64,000 nucleotides of DNA from NCBI GenBank assembly GCA_030747785.1, contig JASLKC010000055.1, forward strand, positions 1 through 64,000, in the 5' to 3' direction. A program made the position numbers and the translations under genes. This document shows positions 1 through 9,180 of the stretch, piece after piece. The notes under the pieces were generated by a model. The model was given only the letters and a program-made list of their open reading frames with translations. It did not search any database and was not told where the DNA came from. Source of the stretch: Candidatus Poseidoniaceae archaeon (GTDB taxonomy: Archaea > Thermoplasmatota > Poseidoniia > Poseidoniales > Poseidoniaceae). The stretch's first letter is position 1. Every line of letters starts with the position of its first letter.

Positions 1-2
1 AA

Positions 3-3000
3 GGCAATGGTTTGAAAAATTGGGAAACAACATCTTTTGAATATGAATATACAACTGGGCCCCCTACAATAAATTCGAGAGCTATATCGTTCTTAGGTCC
101 CGGAGCATTTGATGAAGGAGTATTGGCAGACAGATATTCTGCAAATATAATTTATGATATGGGCGAATGGTCTTCTCCAGAAGTTGTTGAGGAGAGAAGA
201 GGAGTATTCCTTCCATCAGACCTAGCTAGTGATGCTGGAGCTGCTGTCGGAGATGAAATTGACAAATTGACATTCTTGTACACTACAGTAAGTGCCGAAC
301 CTGGTGGACTGGAAGAGGATGATTGTGATGGCGAGATATTTGTTAGTGCAGAAAATGGATTTATGCATTGTCAAAAGCCTATGATGATTACAAATCTAAC
401 CGTTCTAGGAATCTATGAACCATGGCCTCAAGGAAACCCATCTCTCCCCGCAAATCCGATTTATACAACTTGGACTGTTTTGGATGAAGAAGATAAAATC
501 AAGCTAATGGATAGTGACCACTTCTACCTAGGTGTCACAATAGACCGTTCGCTGCTACCAACAACCTCGACAGATGATGCTGCTGAGTGGCTTGAAGGAT
601 TGAGGTCAGATGTAGAGGGACAATCTTATGCTGATGGTGAAATTGAATTGTATTATGTTGATATTATCAGTGGAACTATTCTATTCTTGAACATCTTCCT
701 TGCATTAATTCAAACATTTGATTATATCATCATGATTCCAATCGTTGTTCTTTCTCTATCAGTATTGGTTTACGGATTGATATTATCATTGGAACAAAGA
801 CGTAGAGAGATATCTATTCATCGAGTCATTGGTGCGACATCTAAAGGTTTACGCGGTATGATCCTAATGGAATTAGGCGTAATTTCATTTGTTGCTTGGT
901 TGATTGGTTATCTGTTAGCTATGGCTGCTGTACCCGTAGTTTTGGCAAGTGTAGGATTCATGCAATTTAGTTCACTCGGATATAGTGTAGATCCTCGTTT
1001 AAGTTTAGGTTCTACCATATTCACCGCCTTGACCACATTAGGTCTTGCGCTAATATTTGGTAGAACGAAAGCTAAGGATTTCATGGAGATTGAAATAGAT
1101 GAAGGCGTAAGTAGGGTTCAAATCAAGAATAAGCCGAAAGTTTGGCTACATTGGACCATGCTATTTATTGGAATGTTAGCCGTAATGGACACCTGGCTAG
1201 AGATGAATGGTAGTGAAGATGGACTTTACTCCAACTTCTTCCTCGAGGGATTATTCGGGATATTCGGGCCATTCTTCTTGTGGATTGGCGGTGCATTATT
1301 GCTTGGTAGAATAGGCGCAGCTGGACCCAAAATCATGCAGTTTTTCTTTGGTCGTTCCAGTCTATTATCAGATGTTAAGCGTGGCCTAAAAGGCAGTGGT
1401 TCAACTGAATCAGTAAACCGTTTAGCAGTAATTATGTTGCTCACATTATCGATTGTAACCTTGGCTGCAGTTCAAGGCTATACAGGCACTGTTGTAGATG
1501 AAAAGACAGCATCTGCAACTGTTGGTAGCGATTTACAGGTCGTTTCGATTGACAATCTCACCGCAGAACAAATCGAGTCGGCGATTGTAGAAATTAGTGG
1601 GGATGATATTACTGCAAATGCAGTAAGTGTACCTCTTGTTCTTTTGAAACCCGAAGATGGTGATTCTTTACCGGTTTATGTCTTGATGAATGAAACAGTA
1701 AATGTCATGGATTGGGATGCCCAAGCAGTACCTGGTGATTCTACAAGTGATGCATTGAAGGCTTACAGTGAAGGTGGATTTTCTGCAGGCGTAGACGCTG
1801 CATATGCGTTAGACCTGTGGGGTTCAGGTCGTGAAGGTGATAGTGATAGAGGAGATGAATTACTTTCAGCAAACGATGATAGAAGTGAAAACAAAATCCT
1901 AATTTGGGAAGAATATAATTTTAGTTTCGTTGAAGCAGATGATGGTGAAAATGAAAGTTTCTTTGAAACCATGCAGAATGCATTTGAAACATATGGTGAA
2001 TCTACAATCACAGACCTCTCAGAGACTGACTTAAGCGGTCAAGATCTTTCCCAAAGAGATTTCAATTTGGCCGACCTTAGCGGTGCAAACCTTAGTGGTG
2101 CAAACCTTAGCGGTGCTAATTTATCACAGGCGTTATTAGTGGGTACTAATCTAAATGGTGCCAATTTAACAGGTGCAAATTTAACCAATGCAATAATCTG
2201 GGAATTCTCACCATCAATGGTTGGAACACAATTAGATGGAGCAAAGTTGACTGGTGCATGGGGAGAATTTACTCTAAACCAATCCAATATCTCAGACACA
2301 ACAATTTGCCCCGATAATAGTTTAGGAAACGACACCTCTTGTATAGAAGGCCCAGCGCAAACACCTCCTCCATTGGCAGCAGCAGCTTTGTCATCAGGAG
2401 TCAAATTACAATATACGATTATTGAGCATAATTCTACAATGCGCTATATTGGCACTCATGAGTTCATACCTGGTATTTCGACAGAGTTTATGGAAGGAAG
2501 CCTCATAATTGGCGAGACCTCATTTAGAGAATTAGTCGGAGACGATTATGTTGACAATTTGACTACTACAACTTGGATTGTTCGTGTTGAAGGTGTTAGT
2601 GGAGATGATCTTTCAGCACTCCGTGCTAATATTGAAGCAGACTCCCGATTCGATAGTGCTCAAGACTGGGAAACCGCTCATGAGTTGGTAGAGAGAAATG
2701 GCGGACTAATTTTTGGTACTCCCGGGTTACTGAGTTTACAATTCGTAGTCGCTAGTATCGCTGCTGTTGCTTCTGCTTTCGTATTCCTTTCACTAGTTCT
2801 TAATCAGCGTCAAAAGGAATTAGCAGTATTACAAGCGATTGGGGCAAGCCCTAACCAAATTATCAGATTGGTATTATTCGAGATTCTGTCAATCGTCATA
2901 GTATCGATGGCATTAGGCATGTTCTTGGGAATGGGATTAGCATTATCCTTCAATGGATTATTCGATGTATTCGGATATATTTTCCAGTTATTCGGTGGTT

Positions 3001-3152
3001 CAAGTACGCCGATTGGACGTGAATTAGTGTGGCCATGGACTCAGTTAGGAATCGTCGCCTTGGCGGTGTTCTCTGCTGTTGTATTCGCACTATTATTGAC
3101 AACACGCAAAGCACTGCGTTCAGATTTGTCTAGTGTGCTAAAGGGGGAGTGA
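3..3152 (+). CDS. ABC transporter permease, FtsX/MacB type, with pentapeptide-repeat insert (5' partial)
   Basis: The reading frame is open to the left window edge, so the true start lies outside; a TTG at 12 is the first possible start codon inside. Two FtsX-like membrane blocks are visible. The first is around residues 225-345 and ends in the coupling-helix motif EQRRREISIHRVIGA. The second is around residues 890-1040 and has NQRQKELAVLQAIGAS. Between them lie more membrane spans and a large acidic extracellular domain. Inside that domain, at about residues 668-730, are A(D/N)LSG-type pentapeptide repeats followed by a CPDNS...C pair. FtsX/MacB permeases move lipids, lipoproteins or peptides, or transmit force, rather than importing nutrients. 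The next gene supplies the ATPase and overlaps it. The substrate is unknown. Confidence 0.88.
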   Translation, partial: GNGLKNWETTSFEYEYTTGPPTINSRAISFLGPGAFDEGVLADRYSANIIYDMGEWSSPEVVEERRGVFLPSDLASDAGAAVGDEIDKLTFLYTTVSAEPGGLEEDDCDGEIFVSAENGFMHCQKPMMITNLTVLGIYEPWPQGNPSLPANPIYTTWTVLDEEDKIKLMDSDHFYLGVTIDRSLLPTTSTDDAAEWLEGLRSDVEGQSYADGEIELYYVDIISGTILFLNIFLALIQTFDYIIMIPIVVLSLSVLVYGLILSLEQRRREISIHRVIGATSKGLRGMILMELGVISFVAWLIGYLLAMAAVPVVLASVGFMQFSSLGYSVDPRLSLGSTIFTALTTLGLALIFGRTKAKDFMEIEIDEGVSRVQIKNKPKVWLHWTMLFIGMLAVMDTWLEMNGSEDGLYSNFFLEGLFGIFGPFFLWIGGALLLGRIGAAGPKIMQFFFGRSSLLSDVKRGLKGSGSTESVNRLAVIMLLTLSIVTLAAVQGYTGTVVDEKTASATVGSDLQVVSIDNLTAEQIESAIVEISGDDITANAVSVPLVLLKPEDGDSLPVYVLMNETVNVMDWDAQAVPGDSTSDALKAYSEGGFSAGVDAAYALDLWGSGREGDSDRGDELLSANDDRSENKILIWEEYNFSFVEADDGENESFFETMQNAFETYGESTITDLSETDLSGQDLSQRDFNLADLSGANLSGANLSGANLSQALLVGTNLNGANLTGANLTNAIIWEFSPSMVGTQLDGAKLTGAWGEFTLNQSNISDTTICPDNSLGNDTSCIEGPAQTPPPLAAAALSSGVKLQYTIIEHNSTMRYIGTHEFIPGISTEFMEGSLIIGETSFRELVGDDYVDNLTTTTWIVRVEGVSGDDLSALRANIEADSRFDSAQDWETAHELVERNGGLIFGTPGLLSLQFVVASIAAVASAFVFLSLVLNQRQKELAVLQAIGASPNQIIRLVLFEILSIVIVSMALGMFLGMGLALSFNGLFDVFGYIFQLFGGSSTPIGRELVWPWTQLGIVALAVFSAVVFALLLTTRKALRSDLSSVLKGE
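2016..2195 (+). repeat. Pentapeptide-repeat segment within the ABC permease
   Basis: About a dozen A(D/N)LxG-type pentapeptides in frame (for example ANLSGANLSGANLSQ), at codons near residues 668-730 of the permease. The DNA is a near 15-base repeat of the form ggtgcaaaccttagt. The fold predicted for such repeats is a right-handed quadrilateral beta-helix, here placed in the extracellular loop. Confidence 0.85.
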
Positions 3153-3154
3153 AT

Positions 3155-4138
3155 ATGGTTGAAAATAAGGACTCAATCCTAAGTGCAAATGCACTTTATC
3201 ATGTTTATACTTCTAAGGCAGAAGACGGCAACGTAGTCGCTTTACGAGGCTTGCATGTCGATGTAAAGAAAGGAGAGGCTGTAGCCGTAGTAGGGCCTTC
3301 AGGATCGGGTAAATCTACATTGTTGAAGTGCCTTGGTGGATTGATGAAACCAAGCGCTGGTAATGTTTCACTAGATGGTAAAAATATGACTAGACTAACC
3401 GGACAAGAATTGGTTGAATTACGGCAAAAGACGGTATCATTCATCTTCCAAGAAGGTAACCTATTGCCACATCTTTCTGCAAGAGACAACATTGCTCAGC
3501 CGCTACGCAATCAGGGAGTTGCTCCAAAGGTTGCCCTGAAGGCTGCTGATGAAATGATGGAGAGATTAGGAATACTTTCCAGAGCAAAGGCGGTTCCAGC
3601 AAAACTTAGTGGTGGAGAACAACAAAGAGTTGCAATTGCCCGTGCTTTAATCACCAATCCACGATTGATTCTAGCCGATGAGCCAACAGGTGCTCTCGAC
3701 CCAATTACTTCTAGAGAAGTACTAAAATTGTTCAAGGAATTACACCAAGACGATGGCGTTTCATTCCTGATTGTTACCCACTCAAAGGAAGTAGCAGCAT
3801 TCGCTAATCGCTCTCTTGAACTCCGTGATGGACGGTTCGTAGCAGAACACGGTGATGATGTTGAGATCACAAATCTCAGTAAGGGCCGAGAACTACTCGT
3901 CGACGAAATGGGAATGGTAACATTCCCACCAGACTTGCTCACAAGGATGGGTGGACCAGGTCGATATTCGGTTGATGATGTCTCAAGTGGTGCTTTGAAA
4001 TTGGTTGGAGAATCGGTTTCTGATATCGGTGAAATGGTTCTTGCTACCAAGTGCCCTGCTTGCAAGTTCGACTACGAGTCGAGCGATGAGCAAGAGTGTC
4101 CGTCATGTGGTTCAAGCAGGCCAATGGTCGAAGCTTGA
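3155..4138 (+). CDS. ABC transporter ATP-binding protein with C-terminal zinc ribbon
   Basis: Cytosolic ATPase partner of the permease just upstream. Walker A (GPSGSGKST), signature (LSGGEQQRVAIARAL), Walker B (LILADEPTG) and the switch His (IVTHS) are all present, in the order of the MacB/LolD subfamily. I start at ATG 3155 because GGGGGAG ends 5 bases before it; a GTG at 3149 in the same frame is the alternative. The gene overlaps or abuts the permease stop at 3152, so the two are translated together. The usual family length is about 225-250 aa. This one is 327 aa because of an extra C-terminal domain ending in two CPxC knuckles about 14 residues apart, a probable zinc ribbon. The role of that tail is unknown. 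Confidence 0.93.
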   Translation: MVENKDSILSANALYHVYTSKAEDGNVVALRGLHVDVKKGEAVAVVGPSGSGKSTLLKCLGGLMKPSAGNVSLDGKNMTRLTGQELVELRQKTVSFIFQEGNLLPHLSARDNIAQPLRNQGVAPKVALKAADEMMERLGILSRAKAVPAKLSGGEQQRVAIARALITNPRLILADEPTGALDPITSREVLKLFKELHQDDGVSFLIVTHSKEVAAFANRSLELRDGRFVAEHGDDVEITNLSKGRELLVDEMGMVTFPPDLLTRMGGPGRYSVDDVSSGALKLVGESVSDIGEMVLATKCPACKFDYESSDEQECPSCGSSRPMVEA

Positions 4139-4158
4139 ACAGAGCATCTGACGGGTTA

Positions 4159-4174
4159 ATTTGGAATTCCAAAT
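4159..4174. promoter_or_regulatory. Perfect 16-bp palindrome (candidate operator)
   Basis: ATTTGGAATTCCAAAT is its own reverse complement over all 16 bases. It lies in the 66-base gap between the ABC ATPase stop and the ATG at 4205, about 31-46 bases upstream of that start. That is a plausible operator position near the TATA/BRE region of a leaderless archaeal promoter. Palindromes without a loop make poor terminators, so protein binding is the better guess. Confidence 0.4.
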
Positions 4175-4204
4175 GTTCAAAAGGAAGGACACAAATCTAA
4201 TTTT

Positions 4205-4519
4205 ATGACTGAAATTAAGACAGTTCCAGCAACCGAAGAAAGTCTGATTGTACAAAATGATACACACGGATTTGATCAGAATCCAAATACAGAACCCCCG
4301 GTAATGCATGATGTATTGATCGATGGCCAGCCAGCGAAAGCTGGAGTGGGTTCCTTTGGAGCATACAGTACACGAATAGTATTGTTATTCGACCCACCTC
4401 ATCCAGAATGGGGAGATGAATTTGCTACCAAGTATTTCATTTTCGATGAAAAAAACCCAGGCGTATTAAATTGGGGACATGATGGAAAAAGTTTCCAAAT
4501 TGAAAAGATAGCAGAATAA
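4205..4519 (+). CDS. Small protein of unknown function (104 aa)
   Basis: I do not recognise this family. The protein is soluble, acidic, without signal peptide, membrane span or cysteine. The N-terminal 35 residues look flexible. The remainder (about 36-104) has alternating hydrophobic residues and conserved-looking turns (GSFGAYSTRIVLLFDPPH, KSFQIEKI) that suggest a small beta-rich fold. The ATG at 4205 is the first start in frame. An AAGGAAGGA run sits about 14 bases upstream, rather far for a ribosome site. A perfect palindrome precedes it at 4159-4174. The codon pattern resembles its neighbours, so I treat it as a real gene. Confidence 0.6.
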   Translation: MTEIKTVPATEESLIVQNDTHGFDQNPNTEPPVMHDVLIDGQPAKAGVGSFGAYSTRIVLLFDPPHPEWGDEFATKYFIFDEKNPGVLNWGHDGKSFQIEKIAE

Positions 4520-4610
4520 TCTCTCTGAGACTACCTTTTCAAGAACATTCACATGTAAACAGCGCTTGGCCATGCTAAGTAGAGAACTAGATTCTCAATG
4601 TGGTGTTGTA

Positions 4611-6485
4611 ATGTCTGACGAATATAGTGGATGGGACCCGGGACGACCAGGCCACGACCTCCTAGATATTCTGAAGGATGAAATACGTACAAAGGGTCAA
4701 CCAAGCGCTGAAAGAGTGCGTGAAATTGCCAACTTAACCGGAACAACTGCGGCAAAAGTACGCGGCGTAATCGGATATTATACCGAATTAAAGCCTGATA
4801 ATTCCACTGTTCGAGTCTGTATGGGTGAATCTTGTAGAGCTCGCGGTTCAGAATTGGTTGCAGAATTTCTTGCGAAAGAAGGCGATACCGTAGGGATATT
4901 GCATTGTGCAGGTTTGTGCACTAGTGGCCCTGCGGTTTTGCGTGATGAAACGGTAGTTCCAATGGGTAGCACAGGTACTGGGCTGCAATTATTCGTTAGC
5001 ATGGACAGTATTAGCCAGAAATTAGGTTCAGAGGAAGTCGTACAATCACTAATTCAAGAATTAGATGAGAATGTGTCAATCACTCGAACCGGTAGCAGAG
5101 GACTATTCCACCTTGAGCCAATGGTCGAAGTTGATATCGACGGCACTCGTCATGCATTTGGGCCAATCCAGTCCGGAGATGTTTCCTCTTTGGTGAGTGC
5201 GATTACCAATGGTTCTGCAAGTGAGCACCCCGCAGCCCTTGGCCCAATTGATTCACTTCCGGGATTGAGTTCTCAAACTCGATTTGCCTTGGCAAGAATG
5301 GGTATCGGAAATCCACTTGACCTTGAAGCACAGCAAGGCCTGGGGGCATATTCAGGTTTGAATAAAGCGAGAGATGGTGGGGCTGAATTGGTATTACAAG
5401 AACTCGAAGCAGCAGGTCTCCGCGGAAGAGGCGGTGCTGGATTCCCTACACATTTCAAATGGAAATCAGCGATGGAACAAGGCGATCCAGTCAAGCACGT
5501 CGTTGCTAATGCAGACGAAGGAGACGCCGGCACTTTCATCGACAGGATGTTGATGGAAGGAGACCCACATTCACTGATTGAGGGAATGCTGATTTGTGCA
5601 GAAACGATTGGCGCATCACAAGGCTGGGTCTACTTACGAAGTGAATACCCTCAAGCAAAGAGAATTTTGCAATCCGCAATAGATAGCGCTCGAGAAGCAG
5701 GTATTCTTGGTGAGAATTTTGATATCACAATCGCCCTTGGTGCTGGCTCATATGTTTGCGGCGAGGAAACCGCATTACTCGAGAGCCTAGAAGGGCGTAG
5801 AGGCGAGGTAAGAGCACGACCACCTTATCCAACAGAACAGGGATTATTTGGTCATCCAACAATCGTGAATAATGTTCTGACATTTTCAATGGCTGCAGCA
5901 ATTATGCGTGAAGGCGGCAGTGTGGTTGGAAGTATTGGAACGGAACGAAGTAAGGGCACAGTAGTTGCTCAAATTTCTGGTGATGTTGGAATTCCAACTT
6001 GCGTCGAGGTGCCATTTGGTGGCAGTGTTGCCGACCTATTCAGGGACCATTCATCGCTCGATGAAGTCGTTGCAGTACAGGTAGGAGGACCTCTTGGTGG
6101 TGTCTTTGCCGCCGAAGAATTAGAAAATATTGAACTCTCATTTGAAGGGCTATCTGCTGCAGATGGCTTACTTGGCCACGGTGGTTTTGTTTGCTATGGC
6201 AATAAGTTCAATCCGCGTTCCGAAGTTCTTGGTTGGATGCGTTTCTTCCGTGACGAGAGTTGTGGTAAGTGCACACCGTGCCGAATTGGTACTCAAAGAG
6301 CTCTCGAATTGCTTCAAAGGATTGGAACTGATTCGGAAAAAGAGGGTGACCGCACCTTATTGGCAGATCTCGATGAAGTAATGACTGAAACATCATTATG
6401 TGCACTTGGAGGCCTTGCAATGAATCCAGTGCGCTCTACAATGAAACGCTGGCCAGCCTCTTTCGGAGGTGAAAATAATGAGTGA
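4611..6485 (+). CDS. fdhB: NAD-dependent formate dehydrogenase, beta subunit (NuoE-NuoF fusion)
   Basis: Diaphorase subunit passing electrons from the formate-oxidising subunit (next gene) to NAD+. The N-terminal part is NuoE-like, with a thioredoxin-fold 2Fe-2S site (C70, C75, C99, C103). From about residue 230 it is NuoF-like. It has the FMN/NADH loop GRGGAGFP near 271, the GAGSYVCGEETALL motif, and the N3-type 4Fe-4S site ESCGKCTPC (C551, C554, C557) with a fourth Cys near 597. Fused E-F beta subunits are known from two-subunit FDH1 of methylotrophs such as Methylobacterium (recalled family knowledge). Possible earlier starts are TTG 4566 and ATG 4572; I chose ATG 4611 because the NuoE helical region begins there. 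The end overlaps the next gene by 8 bases. No other complex I subunits lie nearby. Confidence 0.87.
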   Translation: MSDEYSGWDPGRPGHDLLDILKDEIRTKGQPSAERVREIANLTGTTAAKVRGVIGYYTELKPDNSTVRVCMGESCRARGSELVAEFLAKEGDTVGILHCAGLCTSGPAVLRDETVVPMGSTGTGLQLFVSMDSISQKLGSEEVVQSLIQELDENVSITRTGSRGLFHLEPMVEVDIDGTRHAFGPIQSGDVSSLVSAITNGSASEHPAALGPIDSLPGLSSQTRFALARMGIGNPLDLEAQQGLGAYSGLNKARDGGAELVLQELEAAGLRGRGGAGFPTHFKWKSAMEQGDPVKHVVANADEGDAGTFIDRMLMEGDPHSLIEGMLICAETIGASQGWVYLRSEYPQAKRILQSAIDSAREAGILGENFDITIALGAGSYVCGEETALLESLEGRRGEVRARPPYPTEQGLFGHPTIVNNVLTFSMAAAIMREGGSVVGSIGTERSKGTVVAQISGDVGIPTCVEVPFGGSVADLFRDHSSLDEVVAVQVGGPLGGVFAAEELENIELSFEGLSAADGLLGHGGFVCYGNKFNPRSEVLGWMRFFRDESCGKCTPCRIGTQRALELLQRIGTDSEKEGDRTLLADLDEVMTETSLCALGGLAMNPVRSTMKRWPASFGGENNE

Positions 6486-9174
6486 ATTCTCAGTAACTAT
6501 CGATGGTCAAGAGTTCTCAGGCCAACCTGGTCAAACTATCATGGAGGTTGCCAGAGATAATGGCATCAATATTCCAAGCCTTTGCGATTCACCACATCTC
6601 GACTCATTTGGTTCGTGTAGAATGTGTATTGTAGAAATTGATGGTCGCCGAGGAACTCCTTCCTCATGTACAACTCCAGCCGATAATGGCATGGTAGTTT
6701 CGACGGTTTCCGATAAATTGTGGAGACTGAGAAAAGGCATCACTGAACTCTATGTTAGCGAGCATCCTCTCGATTGTCTAACCTGCACTGCAAATGGCGA
6801 TTGTGAATTGCAAGATGTAGCTGCAGATGTTGGTTTGAGAGAATTACGTTATGATAACGAACCTGCATGTGAGACCATTCCAATCGATGAATCAAATCCC
6901 TTTTTCACCTTCGATGCAAGCAAGTGCATTGTGTGTTCACGCTGTATTAGGGCGTGTGACGAAACACAAGTTACGCACGCTCTTTCCATTGATGGACGTG
7001 GTTTTGACAGCCGAATTATCGCAGGTGTAGACGAGTCATTCATGGACTCGGATTGCGTATCCTGTGGTGCTTGTGTGAACGAGTGCCCGGTCGGTGCGCT
7101 TGAAGACCGTGTTGAGCGTTCATCTGGAATTCCAGACAAGTGGGTACGAACTACCTGTGCCTTCTGTGGTGTCGGCTGCCAATTCGATGCTGGAATCAAG
7201 GGCGGAAAATTGGTGACAATGGTTCCAGTAGCAGATTCTCCCGTCAATCAAGGTCATGCCTGTGTCAAGGGTCGGTTCGCATCGGCGTATATTCATCATG
7301 CAGACCGACTAAAATACCCGATGATCCGTGACTCCATCGATGATGAATTCCGACAAGTTTCCTGGGATGAAGTCTATTCATTCATCGCACAACGCTGGAA
7401 GCAAATCAAGGCTGAATCAGGCCCGAATGCTATTGGTTCAATCACTTCTTCACGCTCGACAAATGAATTGAATTACCTTGGCTCGAAACTAATGCGAGCT
7501 GTTATTGGAACCAATAATATCGATAATTGCGCAAGAGTTTGCCATTCTGCAACCGTCAAGGGAATGATGACGGTATTTGGTGCAGGAGCGGGAACAAATA
7601 GTCTGGATGACATTGATCATACAGATTTGCTATTGATCTCGGGATGCAACCCTATGCACGGACACCCAGTTACAGGCTCACGAATTCGCCGTGCACGCAT
7701 GCGTGGAATGAAGATGATAGTAGCAGACCCTAAGGCTACTGAATTGGCTCAAATGGCCGATATCCACCTACAATTGCGCCCTGGAACCAATGTTGCACTC
7801 TACCAAGGATTGGCTCACATTATCCTGCGAGAGAATATGCAAGCAGATTCAGAATGGCTCAATACACGAACAGAAAACCTCGAACCATTCAGAGCAATGG
7901 TTCAGGACATGACTCCTGAAGTATGTTCAGAAATCACTACAGTACCTGTGGAGACCCTAGAAGCAGCAGCGATTTACTATGCATCTGTACCCTCAGCAAT
8001 GTCGGTTCACGGCCTTGGAATGACAGAGCATAGCCATGGGTCTGAAGGGGTAATGGCGCTATCAAGTCTTGCACTTCTTACTGGAAACGTGGGACGCAAA
8101 GGCACTGGAATTAATCCTCTACGTGGACAAAACAATGTTCAGGGCTCTTGTGATATGGGGGCATTGCCAAATGTGTACACGAATTATCAATTGGTTTCAG
8201 ACCCTGATAACCGTGCAGCATTTTCCAAGGTCTGGGGAGTCGAAGCACCGGCAGAGCCAGGGCTAACATATCCCGAAATGCTTCGACAAGTCGAGTCCGG
8301 AAATGTTCGTTCACTATACTTGATAGGTTCAGATATTGCTCACACAGATCCGGATAACCTAGCGGTGAAGAAGGCACTCAGTGGCCTTGATTTACTAATT
8401 GTTCAAGATATTTTCATGTGTGAAACTGCAAAACTTGCACACGTGATTCTCCCAGCAGCTTCCTTCCTTGAATCAGATGGAACATATACCAATGGCGAGC
8501 GCCGAATTCAGCGAGTTAGAAAGGCGGTTGAGGCACCAGGTCAAGCAAAACAAGATTGGATAATCGTATCCGAATTGGCAGAAGCACTTGGGCACCCAAT
8601 CATTTCATCAAATGATGTGTCAGATATTTGGGATGAATTAGCTAGCCTGACTCCGAATTTCAGAGGCATCGATTATTCAAATCTTGATAATTCAGTTTCA
8701 GTACAATGGCCAAAGCCGACTGCAGACCACCCCGGAACCAGTGTTATGCACGTTGACAAATTCTCACGTGGATTAGGCAATTTCGCAGCACCAGCTTATG
8801 CTGAACCAAATGAGCAAGCATCGGATGAGTATCCGTTTATCCTAGTCACAGGAAGAAATCTCTTCCACTATAATGCTGGAACTCAAACCCGTCGAACAGG
8901 GCTAACAGAATTCCGTGGTACCGATCTATTGGAGATGCATCCAGTAGATGCTAGTGCTATGGGAATTAGCGATGGCGATATCGTCTGGTTATCGAGCCCA
9001 CGTAACCGTGTTGAGATGCAAGTTGAAGTCACAAATAATGTGCGAAAAGGCAATCTATTCACGACATTCCATTTCCCAGATGTTGGGGTAAATACCGTGT
9101 TAAGTGCTTCTGCAGATGGATATACGCACTGTCCTGAGTACAAGGTCCAAGCTGTTGCAATCGAAGTACAGTGA
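6478..9174 (+). CDS. fdhA: Formate dehydrogenase, alpha (catalytic) subunit, molybdopterin-dependent
   Basis: Oxidises formate to CO2 at a Mo or W bis-pterin centre and passes electrons through Fe-S clusters to the beta subunit. The N-terminal 2Fe-2S ferredoxin domain (CDSPHLDSFGSCRMC) is followed by a NuoG-type HxxxCxxC cluster (EHPLDCLTCTANGDC). Next come two 4Fe-4S ferredoxin motifs (CIVCSRCIRAC, CVSCGACVNEC). A further 4Fe-4S site precedes the pterin domain (C227, C230, C234, C262). The metal ligand is Cys355 in ARVCHSATVKGM, the place of selenocysteine in E. coli FdhF, with His following, as in formate dehydrogenases. The start ATG 6478 has GGAGG 8 bases upstream. The 898-aa length fits NAD-linked FdhA. 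Complex I NuoG is less likely because the Cys-His pair is intact and no nuo genes are near. Metal choice cannot be told from sequence. Confidence 0.9.
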   Translation: MSEFSVTIDGQEFSGQPGQTIMEVARDNGINIPSLCDSPHLDSFGSCRMCIVEIDGRRGTPSSCTTPADNGMVVSTVSDKLWRLRKGITELYVSEHPLDCLTCTANGDCELQDVAADVGLRELRYDNEPACETIPIDESNPFFTFDASKCIVCSRCIRACDETQVTHALSIDGRGFDSRIIAGVDESFMDSDCVSCGACVNECPVGALEDRVERSSGIPDKWVRTTCAFCGVGCQFDAGIKGGKLVTMVPVADSPVNQGHACVKGRFASAYIHHADRLKYPMIRDSIDDEFRQVSWDEVYSFIAQRWKQIKAESGPNAIGSITSSRSTNELNYLGSKLMRAVIGTNNIDNCARVCHSATVKGMMTVFGAGAGTNSLDDIDHTDLLLISGCNPMHGHPVTGSRIRRARMRGMKMIVADPKATELAQMADIHLQLRPGTNVALYQGLAHIILRENMQADSEWLNTRTENLEPFRAMVQDMTPEVCSEITTVPVETLEAAAIYYASVPSAMSVHGLGMTEHSHGSEGVMALSSLALLTGNVGRKGTGINPLRGQNNVQGSCDMGALPNVYTNYQLVSDPDNRAAFSKVWGVEAPAEPGLTYPEMLRQVESGNVRSLYLIGSDIAHTDPDNLAVKKALSGLDLLIVQDIFMCETAKLAHVILPAASFLESDGTYTNGERRIQRVRKAVEAPGQAKQDWIIVSELAEALGHPIISSNDVSDIWDELASLTPNFRGIDYSNLDNSVSVQWPKPTADHPGTSVMHVDKFSRGLGNFAAPAYAEPNEQASDEYPFILVTGRNLFHYNAGTQTRRTGLTEFRGTDLLEMHPVDASAMGISDGDIVWLSSPRNRVEMQVEVTNNVRKGNLFTTFHFPDVGVNTVLSASADGYTHCPEYKVQAVAIEVQ

Positions 9175-9180
9175 GCCTGC

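Noticed and set aside
4611-9174. Fragment of respiratory complex I (NuoEFG)
   Set aside because: The catalytic subunit keeps the active-site Cys-His of formate dehydrogenases, ends with the MopB C-terminal domain, and no other nuo genes adjoin.
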